Part shown: positions 54,019 through 63,378 of the stretch, piece after piece
How the letters are laid out: the number at the start of each line of letters is the position of its first letter
Position numbering within the stretch: position 1 is the first letter of the stretch
From: Hermatobates lingyangjiaoensis
Lineage: Eukaryota > Arthropoda > Insecta > Hemiptera > Hermatobatidae
DNA: 64,000 nucleotides
Assembly (NCBI GenBank): GCA_026182355.1
Contig: JAPFBL010000534.1
Span: 52,501 to 116,500 of the forward strand
Direction: 5' to 3'
Program-made: the position numbers and the translations under genes
Notes under the pieces: model-generated
The model's database searches: none
Told to the model about the DNA's origin: nothing
The model's input: only the letters and a program-made list of their open reading frames with translations

Positions 54019-54222
54019 ATCCTAAAATATAAACATTGTAGTGTTGCCCACTTTCCTCATCCTAAAATATAAACATTGTAGTGTTGCCCACTTTCCTCAT
54101 CCTAAAATATAAACATTGTAGTGTTGCCCACTTTCCTAATCCTAAAATATAAACATTGTAGTGTTGCCCACTTTCCTCATCCTAAAATATAAACATTGTA
54201 GTGTTGCCCACTTTCCTCATCC
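54019..54222 (+). repeat. Tandem repeat, 40-bp unit, five copies
   Basis: The unit includes CATCCTAAAATATAAACATT and GTAGTGTTGCCCACTTTCCT. Copies start at 54019, 54059, 54099, 54139 and 54179, almost without variation. Confidence 0.95.
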
Positions 54223-54513
54223 TCGGATATATTGTTTGTGAGGAGGATGCTTGTAGTTTCAAAAATCTAGAAATATGATGTAGATTTAGTAACTTTAATT
54301 ACATTACATATATAATAGTCCAGAGGTAACAGGGACGTTACCATTGAGTTAACCTAGTCCTCTCAGATGATATTGATAAAGGAATATTATAAACATTAAC
54401 TTATCGAGTTTTACTTTTCTATAGAACACATTTTATTTTAAAATAACAATAATGGGACCATTAAAGGAATAGGTCCTTCATACAAATAAGTTTTACGACA
54501 AAAGTAATAACAA

Positions 54514-55185
54514 TACATGTTTTCTAAGGTAGTATAATCAGTTATTATGTGGTATTTACCCTACAATGAATACATGTTTTCTAAGGTAGTGCAATCAGTT
54601 ATTATGTGGTATTTACCCTACAATGAATACATGTTTTCTAAGGTAGTGCAATCAGTTATTATGTGGTATTTACCCTACAATGAATACATGTTTTCTAAGG
54701 TAGTGCAGTCAGTTATTATGTGGTATTTACCGTACAATGAATACATGTTTTCTAAGGTAGTGCAATCAGTTATTATGTGGTATTTACCCTACAATGAATA
54801 CATGTTTTCTAAGGTAGTGCAATCAGTTATTATGTGGTATTTACCCTACAATGAATACATGTTTTCTAAGGTAGTGCAATCAGTTATTATGTGGTATTTA
54901 CCCTACAATGAATACATGTTTTCTAAGGTAGTGCAATCAGTTATTATGTGGTATTTATCCTACAATGAATACATGTTTTCTAAGGTAGTGCAATCAGTTA
55001 TTATGTGGTATTTATCCTACAATGAATACATGTTTTCTAAGGTAGTGCAATCAGTTATTATGTGGTATTTATCCTACAATGAAAACATGTTTTCTAAGGT
55101 AGTGTAATCAGTTATTATGTGGTATTTATCCTACAATGAATACATGTTTTCTAAGGTAGTGCAATCAGTTATTCTGTGTTATTTA
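54514..55185 (+). repeat. Tandem repeat, 57-bp unit, about 11.5 copies
   Basis: The unit includes GTAGTGCAATCAGTTATTAT, GTGGTATTTACCCTACAATG and AATACATGTTTTCTAAG. Since 57 is 3 x 19 an open frame results, but it is not a gene. The unit is the outer flank of family B elements (30925-30975, 7400-7440). Confidence 0.95.
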
Positions 55186-55254
55186 CCCATGTTTTGTTAG
55201 AGTGGGATATGTGGCAAGAGAAGACCAGTTGAATCTGGTTAGGCTGTCAACAAA

Positions 55255-55300
55255 TGTGACCTGAAGAAGAACACCAAGTGTTTGAAACGACTGGCTATTG
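55255..55300 (+). mobile_element. Family B-like terminal relic
   Basis: The core at 55261-55288 reads CTGAAGA, A, GAACACCAAGTGTTT, GAAACGACTGG. It lies directly after the 57-bp array, as expected if the array arose at the edge of this element. Confidence 0.55.
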
Positions 55301-55669
55301 TTCTTGTTTTCCATAAATAGAATTTGCGCGGAGAATAAATTCCAGGTAGTAGTTGATAAATAAATATTAAAATAACTTCCGCTAATTACTGATGAGGATG
55401 TTGATTATTATTCGAATTCTTAAAGGGTATTTAATTTTCATCGACTAATTTCATATCTTAGGATTTTAATACGAGATAGTGACTACTACAAGTGGAATTT
55501 AATTGTTTCGATCCTGCGATAATACGGAATTTCTGTTGTATATCGTGTTTTCTCGTAATGTTGTGATGTGTATCGTAATTCCTAATTTATATCGTACAAT
55601 ACTAAATGTGTACGTTAAAAAGTAAACTACATATAAAAAAACAGATTCACACACTTGGAGTGTCTTTTT

Positions 55670-56181
55670 GCGCGAGCTCAGTAGCAATGTGCTTGCCTCT
55701 GGACTGGTAGGTTGTGGGTTCAATTCCGACTCTAACCCTTTATTTATTCAAGCGGGAGATGATAAATAAATCTGAGAACGTTGTCCGTTCCTCGGAGAGG
55801 ACGTTAAGCCGTTGGCCTCGAGCCCTGACGATGTCAAAGACCCTCTGCTCTAATGTAGTAGAATTCATTATGTGGTATCACAAAAGTAAACTTATAGTAT
55901 TAAGTTTAAGTTTAGGTTAGTTGTACTATGCTGCGCATATACGACTAATAAAAAAGAGTTACACGGGATTTTTCCACCCTTAGTACCGAGATAATAGATT
56001 AACGTACCCAGTGTAACCGTTGCGCGAGTACCGTCGAGTTGCCTGCCTCCGAATGGTCCACCTTGGGCGTCACCACGTAGACCATGGGACGGCTAAAGGG
56101 CAAATCGTCCAATTGACAACCTGACTTGATTAAAAAGCGCTATGGCTTAACGGCTCAGGTACGCATAAAGGTCAACACAGG
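55670..56181 (+). mobile_element. tRNA-derived SINE with LINE-like 3' end
   Basis: CGCGAGCTCAGTAGCAATGT resembles an A box region and GGTTGTGGGTTCAATTCCGA a B box (GGTTCAATTCC). The body has a 3' part CCATGGGACGGCTAAAGGGC, AAATCGTCC and CCTGACTTGATT ending GGTCAACACAGG, similar in order to the R1/I-type LINE 3' end at 47450-47560. It is too long and divergent to be a working tRNA gene. Confidence 0.6.
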
Positions 56182-56249
56182 TATCACGAAAGGAGAGAGT
56201 ATGGCCTGTGTGTCCCTTGTGGGACTGCCACTGCCACCTAACCTACATG

Positions 56250-56395
56250 TCTACTTTCCGGTTTAACCATCATCAGGAGAGAAGACAGTGCGTTTGTTAT
56301 CTCACTCTCTTCTCCCCTAATGACAATTAAACTGATTATTAGAGACTGTAAGTGTGTGTTATCTATTTACTGTTTACCCTTAAACGTTTTGTCCC
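56250..56395. mobile_element. Degraded family E snap-back
   Basis: GTTTAACCATCATCAGGAGAGAAG and CTCTCTTCTCCCCTAATGAC face each other; TTAGAGACTGTAAGTGTG follows. CTGATGA is mutated on the sense side. Confidence 0.55.
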
Positions 56396-56457
56396 CTTCT
56401 TGGATGATTTTCTTTATGATACTATATATATATATATATATATTTAATTTTATTCAG

Positions 56458-56538
56458 ATTGTGGTCTGGGTTTCGAGTCTGTAGCAGTACTGATGTCTCA
56501 TAGGGCTGAATACCATTCCAGGCCTTCTAATGCCAGAG
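56458..56538 (+). CDS. Exon 16: second half of the split finger
   Basis: Acceptor TTATTCAG|AT, donor AGAG|GTAATC. It takes 2 nt and leaves 1. It encodes DCGLGFESVAVLMSHRAEYH, then SRPSNAR. With exon 15: C-x2-C-x12-H-x4-H. Confidence 0.8.
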
Positions 56539-56633
56539 GTAATCTAACTTATTTATATTACAATATCTGGTTAGAGTCAAAATGCACGGTGTCAGTGAAA
56601 CAAGTATTCTATAATTACGAATATAAATGACAG

Positions 56634-56800
56634 TATAGTAGTACCCCGAGATACGAATTTAATTGGTTCCAGAACCCCCGTCGTATCTTAAAAAATTCGT
56701 ATCACGAACATATAAATTACCATAAGAATTAATGGAAAAAAAATTAATTGGTTCCACAGCCCAAAACCCGTATATAATTTCCTATTTTACGTTATAAAAC
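56634..56800 (+). mobile_element. Left end of a mariner-like MITE
   Basis: TATAGTAGTACCCCGAGATACG and AATTGGTTCCAGAACCCC resemble the GTGGTACCTCG terminus of 62676-63117. I find no matching right end. Confidence 0.45.
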
Positions 56801-57281
56801 TAACAAAAGTACACTAAAAAACAAACATTTAACCATACAAATACAAAAGAATTGAATAAATAATGAATTAATATGTAAAAACAGAGTTTCAGGTGCATGA
56901 TTTTGGTACGTGGGTGGTTTTCAGGTGGAAGATTTTGGTACACGGGTGTCTCCCGCTAGCGTACGTAAACGTACGGTAGTGTAGGTCACGTCTGGTGCTT
57001 AATTTTGTCGTGCAGAGTTTGCCATGTTTGTTTTTGTTTACCAATCCTAGTACGGCCTAGCCTACCGGGATGAAATTTTTTCGTGCAAAGTTTTCCAGGT
57101 TTCATTTGATCAATTTTTCGTGTTGAGTCTGCCATGTTTTTTTACCTATCCTAGTCAGGCCTAGCCTACCGGGATGGAATTTTTTGGTGCAGAGTTTGTC
57201 AGGTTTGTGCATTGGTTTGAGCCTTTTTTTCGTGCAGAGTCTGATACCCTATGCTACGGTAGGACTAGCCAACATTAATGT
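56801..57281. other. Unassigned stretch with TTTTTCGTGCAGAGT repeats
   Basis: Blocks such as CGTGCAGAGTTTGCCATG and CCTAGCCTACCGGGATG occur two or more times (57010, 57065, 57130, 57165), so a short irregular direct repeat of about 110 bp is present. Confidence 0.45.
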
Positions 57282-57387
57282 AAAGTAAAAAACTATCCGC
57301 TAGCTGTCAACCCTCTTTGAAGAGGGTAATACGAGGGCAATAGCCTCTTCAAAGAGGGTTGACAGCTAGCGGATAGTTTTTTACTTT
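57282..57387. repeat. Perfect 44-bp inverted repeat
   Basis: 57282-57325 and 57344-57387 are exact complements with an 18-nt spacer. The right side continues directly into the family A 3' UTR block, so it is likely part of that element rather than a separate RNA gene. Confidence 0.85.
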
Positions 57388-57640
57388 TTCTTACTGTACT
57401 CCTTTGTTTCCCCAAACATCCCTTTCTAGACATTAGTCCCTTCCTGCACTTTCACCCTTTTAAAATACCACTCTTCCCTCCCACTCTTCTCAACTCCTCA
57501 CCAGATGTTTTCTGCATCTAGTGTTCAGTTGGGTTTTTGACTCTGACGAAGACCGCTTGTTACGGTTGAAAGATCTTAGTCTTTTTTTCCCATTTCTTAT
57601 TGTGGTTTGATCATATATATATATATATATATATAATTCT
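57388..57640 (+). mobile_element. Family A 3' UTR plus complete sense end and (TA)n
   Basis: CTTTGTTTCCCCAAACATCC...CTCACCAGATG is followed by TTGGGTTTTTGACTCTGACG, the core, and TGGTTTGATC, then (TA)n at 57614. It is collinear with 20130-20360. Confidence 0.7.
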
Positions 57641-57654
57641 ATCTTTTTTCCGAC

Positions 57655-58025
57655 CACAAAAAATAACATTAAACAGCAGAGGATATTGAGGATTGGTCCA
57701 CACACACAAACACTTCACTTACGCCAACGTTTCGCTATATTTTTATATCATCATCAGGGCTTTACAAATAACAAGATATATGTCCGACAGATAGACACAA
57801 CGAAAATAGTAGTAAATATTACAAAACTTTTACATTGTAAATATAACTTACAATATATACTAACTTACTTACTTACTTACTTACTTTCTTTCTTACATTG
57901 GTCTTTCAGAGCAATGATGCTACAAAAATATAGCGAAACGTTGGCGTAAGTGAAGTGTTTGTGTGTGTAGACCAACCCTCAATAACCTCTGCTGTTTACT
58001 AATATATATATATATATATATATAA
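57655..58025. mobile_element. Snap-back element with ACGTTGGCG core
   Basis: Arms CAGCAGAGGATATTGAGG and CCTCAATAACCTCTGCTG pair, as do CACTTCACTTACGCCAACG and its complement. The minus-strand core at 57729-57757 reads CTGATGA, T, AT-rich stem, GAAACGTTGG with stem I GCC/GGC. The interior carries an (ACTT)n microsatellite. (TA)n follows. Confidence 0.75.
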
Positions 58026-58300
58026 ACCAGTTCAAAATCAAAGAAGAGTAACACAAAGAGTAAGGAAACACATAGAACTTCCATCTTCAGGAGAAAAGAG
58101 AGAGGGAGAGACAAGAATGTTGTAGGCCTAACGGCAAGTAACCCACAAAGTGCGCCTATAACGTGCCTGGTCTCCCTCTCTCTTTTCTCCTTAAGGAGGT
58201 TTGTTCGAAAATTTGAGTGTGATAAACATATTTCTTTTCTTTGGGTATTACTGTTCTTCGATTTTGAACTTGTATATGTCCAGTTTGGATGGTCCTTCCG
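58026..58300. mobile_element. Family F-related snap-back, degraded
   Basis: CAGTTCAAAATCAAAGAAGA and TCTTCGATTTTGAACTTG pair across a variable centre containing CTTCAGGAGAAAAGAGAGAG and CTCTCTTTTCTCCTTAAGGA. Confidence 0.65.
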
Positions 58301-58324
58301 ACTTTAAAGTTTATCTATATAAAC

Positions 58325-58995
58325 TAGATTTTTCAAAAGAACACACAGAAAAGAAATCACTGAACTCATTAAGACCTCTTGTACCTCTGGTAACTGCGTT
58401 TACCGTTTGGATTGCACCCAGTGTGATTCTTTTTATGTGGGTTTGGCTTCCACCAAGCTAAGCCTGCGTATGAATAATCACAGGTCATCCGTTGGCAAAC
58501 GCAGTGACCTTCCCGTTGCTACTCATGCCAGTTCTCACGGACTCAGTTTTAATGACTGTTTCCGTGTACAGGTCCTGAGGCAGATTGATCAGACTAATTC
58601 GAAAGTTACTCTGAGAGCTTCAGAAGAAGCACTTATTAGTCTTCTGGGCAGTAGATCGGCTCCTGGGCTTAACCTCAATCGTTGATTTTTTTTTTTTTTT
58701 TTTTAAAGTTGTTATCAGCTTTTAATTTTATTTTAGTTAAATGTTTTCATTTTTTAATTTTTATTTGGCTTTTATTTCTTTATCTTCCTTGTTTCCCTTT
58801 CCTCTGAAAGTTGGCTACACTGTTTGAGTGCTTCAGTTTGAACGCCAAGCCAGTCGTTATCAACCTTTGGAGCGATTCACATCTATTTCTGATGACGAGG
58901 ACTTCGAAATGTAGTAGTGAGTTCAGTGATTTCTTTTCTGTGTGTTCTTTTGAAAAGTCTAGTTTATTCAGTTCGAAGAATTTTTTCATCTAATT
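58325..58995 (+). mobile_element. Penelope-like element: inverted end, endonuclease ORF, 3' end (family C)
   Basis: 58325-58368 is an antisense family C end. Coding sequence runs to a stop at 58684, then a T-run and an AT-rich 3' UTR, then the complete sense family C end with core at 58889-58909 and TCTAGTTTATTCAGTTCG. This ties a snap-back family to a coding retroelement. Confidence 0.8.
58371..58684 (+). pseudogene. GIY-YIG endonuclease fragment of a Penelope-like ORF
   Basis: The frame reads KTSCTSGNCVYRLDCTQCDS, then FYVGLASTKLSLRMNNHRSS and later VATHASSHGLSFNDCF. GNCVY..C..C...YVG...L..R...H is the zinc-binding plus GIY-YIG start of Penelope-like endonucleases. The C-terminus is ASEEALISLLGSRSAPGLNL NR-stop. 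It is 5'-truncated: no reverse transcriptase is present. Confidence 0.85.
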
Positions 58996-59004
58996 GGTTA
59001 TATA

Positions 59005-59380
59005 TATATGATCAAACCACAATATGAAATGGGGAAAAAAGATCTTTCACCCGTAACAAGTGGTCTTCATCTGAGTCAAAAACCCAACTGAAAATCCCAA
59101 CTGCAACACAAGATACAGAAATGTTATGAGATTATTATTTTACAGAACTTCTTTCTCTTCAAGTTTATCTATTTTTCTGAATAACGTTTTCATTATTGCT
59201 TCTAAAATAGATAACATATTTCCTACTGTCAAAATGTTTCAACTCTTTCCTAGAGCTATCTTCATTGTGAATTTTTATGACCTCAAGAACTCCTTCTGTG
59301 AACTTAATAAGTATTACTGTAAATAACTAACTGGTAACACTGACTGGTAATGTATTGGTGTGCCATGTTTTAAACAGATT
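59005..59380 (-). mobile_element. Family A antisense arm and a Penelope-like 5' fragment
   Basis: 59010-59100 is a degraded antisense family A end. On the minus strand, 59236-59266 has ATGAAGA, T, AGCTC/GAGTT stem, GAAACATTTTG and then a frame VGNMLSILEAIMKTLFRKID, KLEEKEVL, akin to the 36152-36345 module. Confidence 0.5.
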
Positions 59381-60505
59381 CAGGTAGTCACATGATATTG
59401 TGACACGTCACATGATATTGTGACACGTCACATGACATTGTGACACGTCACATGAAATTGTGACACGTCACATGACATTGTGACACGTCACATGACTGTG
59501 GCACGTCACTGACTTGAGACACGTCACATGACATTGTGACACGTCACATGACATTGTGACACGTCACATGACATTGTGACACGTCACATGACATTGAGAC
59601 ACGTCACATGACATTGTGGCAGTCACATGACATTGAGACACGTCACATGACATTGTGACACGTCACATGACATTGTGACACGTCACATGACATTGTGACA
59701 CGTCACATGACATTGTGACACGTCACATGACATTGTGACACGTCACATGACATTGTGACACGTCACATGACATTGTGACACGTCACATGACATTGTTGAC
59801 ACGTCACATGACATTGACACCATATGAATGGGAAAAAAGACTTCACCCGTAACAAGTGGCTCACGTCAAAAACAATGACATCCAACTGAACACAGTCACA
59901 GACATTTATGACATTCATTACAGACACTTTTTCTACTTCACAGTTTATCTATTTCTGAATACACGTTTCATATGACATTCTAAAAAGATAACATATTTCC
60001 TACTGTCAAATGTTTCAACTGACTTTCTAGAGCACTCTTCATTGTGAATTTTTATGACCTCACAGAACTCCTTCTGTGAACGTCACATGATATTACTGTA
60101 AATAACTAACTGTAACACTGACATGTAATGTATTGGTGTGCCATGTTTTAAACAGATTCAGGTAGTCACATGATATTGTGACACGTCACATGATATTGTG
60201 ACACGTCACATGATATTGTGACACGTCACATTACATTGTGACACGTCACATGAATTTGTGACACGTCACATGACATTATGACACGTCACATGACATTGTG
60301 GCACGTCACATGACATTGTGACACGTCACATGACATTGTGACACGTCACATGACATTGTGACACGTCATATGACATTGTGACACGTCACATGACATTATG
60401 ACACGTCACATGACATTGTGACACGTCACATGACATTGTGACACGTCATGTGACATTGTGGCACGTCACATGACATTATGACACGTCACATGACAAGTGA
60501 CATGT
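59381..60505 (+). repeat. About 20-bp satellite (CACGTCACATGACATTGTGA) in two blocks
   Basis: Blocks at 59381-59815 and 60165-60505, dozens of units with small variants. Between them (59816-60164) lies a second copy of 59010-59380 scattered with CACA, GACAT and GTCAC pieces of the satellite. Confidence 0.9.
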
Positions 60506-60642
60506 CACATAGACACCCTATTGAGGAGGAAAGTAAATTTACCACCATTGAAGAGTTTATATTTCTAAATAATATATCTAAAAATATTTTCAGAGGTCTA
60601 ACAACTTTACAATTTCCTTCATTTTCTCTTTTTTCTTTTAAG

Positions 60643-60744
60643 GTAACTCTGAGACTGAGAAAGATAAAAAAGACACCAAAACTGAATTGAATACCAGAAG
60701 AAAAATTACCAGGTCTTCATTGAATTCCATTCAACATAAACCAA
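60643..60744 (+). CDS. Exon 17: basic linker exon
   Basis: Acceptor TTTTAAG|GT, donor CCAA|GTAAGA. It takes 2 nt and leaves 1. It encodes NSETEKDKKDTKTELNTRRK, then ITRSSLNSIQHKP. KDKK and TRRK are possible nuclear-localisation patches. Confidence 0.65.
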
Positions 60745-60814
60745 GTAAGAGAACTTAGTAGAAAAAAAATAAATTGTTTTACTTTTCTATTAATTATATA
60801 CATGTACATAAATG

Positions 60815-60950
60815 TTCGAACTTCAATAAGAAATAAGAAAAAAGATAAGACCTTTCAACCATAACAAGTGGTCTTCGTCAACTTAAGTTGATGTTAGACT
60901 CTGACGATGACCGCTTGCACGGTGAAAGTTCTTTTTATTTCATTAAAATT
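60815..60950. mobile_element. Degraded family A snap-back
   Basis: AAGACCTTTCAACCATAACA..GTGGTCTTCGTC and ACTCTGACGATGACCGCTTG...GGTGAAAGTTC face each other. Confidence 0.6.
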
Positions 60951-61234
60951 TATTTAATTTTATCTAATTTAATTTATTTAATTGAATAATAAATTTATCA
61001 ATTAGTTTGTTTTTTATTACTTATGATTTTTTATTTAATTTATATATTTTACGGTTTTTTTACACTAATCCTTTTTTTATATATACACTTACGTTTTTAT
61101 TTTATTTCATTTTTGTCTTTCTTTTTAAACTTTTCTCCAATTCCCTTTGATTCTTTTATATTTACCCAACTTGTACTACTTGTATAAACTTCTGTTTTAT
61201 CTTCTCTTAATTCTATTATATATAATGGAAACTA

Positions 61235-61755
61235 GGAATGGTTGGTCGTATAAACACATAGAAAAGAAATCACTGAACTCACTACTATATTTCTTGATGT
61301 CCTCGTCGGTTCAGGAATAGATGTGAATCGCTCCAAGGTGATAACGATCTGCGTTTGGCGTTAAATGAAGCACTCAGAACAGTGTAGCCAACTTTCGGAG
61401 GATAAGGTAGACCAAGTGAATATAAAGAGATAAAAGCCAATTTCATAAAAATAAAAGAAATGAAAACAATTTAACCTGAAAATTAAATTCAAAAGCTGAT
61501 AACAACTGTATGAGTAAAAAAAAAATCCAACGATTTGAGGTTAAGGTCCAGGAACCGATAAACTAAACGCCAAAAAATAACAGAAGAAATTAACTAATTA
61601 AATTAAAGCTTAACTTCTGAAAAAAAAAGCTTTCAGGTAGTCGGAACCTTACCGCCAATTAGTCTAATCAATTTCTAAGCCTCAGGATTCATCATTCGGC
61701 TACACGGAAACAGTTATTGAAACTGAGTCCGTGAGAACTAGCATGAGTAGCAAAT
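61235..61755 (-). pseudogene. Penelope-like 3' part (family C), minus strand, decayed
   Basis: Reversed family C end at 61255-61345 (TCACTGAACTCACTACTATA), then 3' UTR. 61535-61560 is the reverse complement of the ORF end seen at 58655-58684 (CGATTGAGGTTAAG in altered form), and 61700-61750 of the ATHASSHGLS region. The middle is scrambled. Confidence 0.65.
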
Positions 61756-61764
61756 ATATATATA

Positions 61765-62235
61765 TATATATATACATATATCTTGTTTTCTTGAGTTGTC
61801 CGGAGAAAGGAATAGATTCGTTACTATGGTGACCAATAGGAGAGTAGAGTTTGTAGATCCATGAGTGTGGTTCTTAGAAAGCTCCAGTTACCCGCTGCCC
61901 AGCGAAGCCTCCGTTATTCTGCCAATGGATGTAGAGGTTGCACAGTCCCTCTGTGATATAAGAATATTGGCAGAAAACATGAGCCTCACTTTGCAATGAA
62001 ACTCCTGTTCCCTTTCTATTTCTGATTTTTGTGAGGTACATTTTTTCTGCCAATAATCTTATTTCACAGAGGGACTGGGCAACCTCTATACCCATTGGCG
62101 GAATAACAGAGGCTTCTCTGGACAGCGGGTAACTAGGGCTTTCTAAGAAACAGCACTCATGGACCTACAAACTCTACTCTCCTATTGGTCACCATCGTAA
62201 CGAATCATATATACATATATATATATATATAAATT
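61765..62235. mobile_element. Foldback element with about 170-bp arms, (TA)n-bounded
   Basis: Left arm 61805-61985, right arm 62040-62205: TTCGTTAC.ATGGTGACCAATA, GCCAATGG, CACAGTCCCTCTGTGATA with complements. No CUGANGA/GAAAC core is present, unlike the other snap-backs. Confidence 0.75.
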
Positions 62236-62237
62236 AA

Positions 62238-62395
62238 AACGAAGGTAGCACACAGAGAGACAAAGGAATAACTCACTCCTATTCGACGATCGTCCTGACC
62301 AGAAAGCGAAGAGTCCCGGAGGAAGACAGGCCGGCGATCGATTCGTTTTTATTTAAAAGTCCCCTGGACCGTTTCATTTATTTACTATATATATA
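62238..62395 (-). mobile_element. Family D-like arm
   Basis: AAACGAAGGTAGCACACAG, ATAACTCACTCCTATTCGAC and GAAGAGTCCCGGAGGAAGAC match antisense family D with deletions. Confidence 0.55.
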
Positions 62396-62397
62396 TT

Positions 62398-62640
62398 GCT
62401 AAAAGTATCGACCGTAGAATAGAAACAAAACGAACGTTTATCGGGACTCGGTCAGTTCTTCAGGTTTAAATTAAACTCTCATTGCCAACGTTTCTGTTTT
62501 TATTTAAAACCTTTTCAATAAGCAGTAGTATAACATGTTTTACTGCTGCCTATGAAAGTTGTTGGCAATAAGAGTTTAATTTGGACCTTAAGAATTGACC
62601 GAGCTCTGTTCAACTTTAATTTTAATATAACTGATTAATT
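62398..62640. mobile_element. Family K snap-back, diverged
   Basis: GAACGTTTATCGGGACTCGG on the left; CCGAGCTCTGTTCAACTTTA on the right; inner GCCAACGTTTCTGTTTTTAT. Confidence 0.65.
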
Positions 62641-62675
62641 TTTAAAATTAATTAATATTAATTAATTTCTGAATA

Positions 62676-63117
62676 CAGTGGTACCTCGGTTTTCGACCTC
62701 CTCACTATTCGAACAATTCGGTTTTCGACCAAAAAATTCGAGCTAAAAATGCTTCCGAATTGGAACAATTTCGGTGTTCGAAAACTCGGGCTGGGAACCG
62801 AAAATAGCCGAGTGGAGCCGAAACGTACGCAGCGTCACCCTGTATGCCATCACACCGCCGTTCAAAAGGTATATAAATGATATAAAATGGTTTATATTAC
62901 TTCTTTTTTATGTTTATTCTATATTATGTACACATTTAGGTCTTTAATGTTGTTTAGATACACGTTTTTCTTAATTTTTTAGGTATTTTTCTTTGGGTAA
63001 AACGGATTAAAATACTTACCATTGTTTCTTATGGGAAAAAGTGTTTCAGTTCTCGAACAAATCGGTTTTCGACCAACAAACTCGAACGAATTATGGTCGA
63101 CAGCCGAGGTACCACTG
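62676..63117. mobile_element. Mariner/Tc1-like MITE with TA target
   Basis: It starts CAGTGGTACCTCGGTTTTCG and ends CAGCCGAGGTACCACTG, flanked by TA on both sides. The sub-terminal GTTCGAAAACTCG and TTCTCGAACAAATCGG also pair. It is 442 bp and non-coding. Confidence 0.85.
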
Positions 63118-63378
63118 TATAGCTATCATGTTGGGACTACGGAAGTAGTCACTCCTCACTGCCCGAGAATACCTAATATTGTTTTCTGATGACTCTTTTC
63201 TTTTAGTCGTTGCTGTTATTTCGGAGTTTTCATCACTGTTGTTAACAGTTTGTTTATCTATGTTTGTTTATTATTATTCATTATCATAATCTATATTAAA
63301 CGAAGTTAAAACAATCTATCTACCAGCCTTTTTAAATCACCCCTCCTAATTGAACAACTCCTGACTCTGTTGATACAG

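Noticed and set aside
54547..55107. 186-codon frame of perfect 19-residue repeats
   Set aside because: It arises because the 57-bp minisatellite unit is a multiple of three; the unit is transposon flank.
55670..55740. tRNA gene
   Set aside because: A and B boxes are present, but the cloverleaf is poor and the sequence continues into a SINE body with a LINE-like end.
57282..57387. MicroRNA precursor
   Set aside because: Arms are perfectly complementary over 44 bp and adjoin transposon sequence; miRNA hairpins normally have mismatches and no such context.
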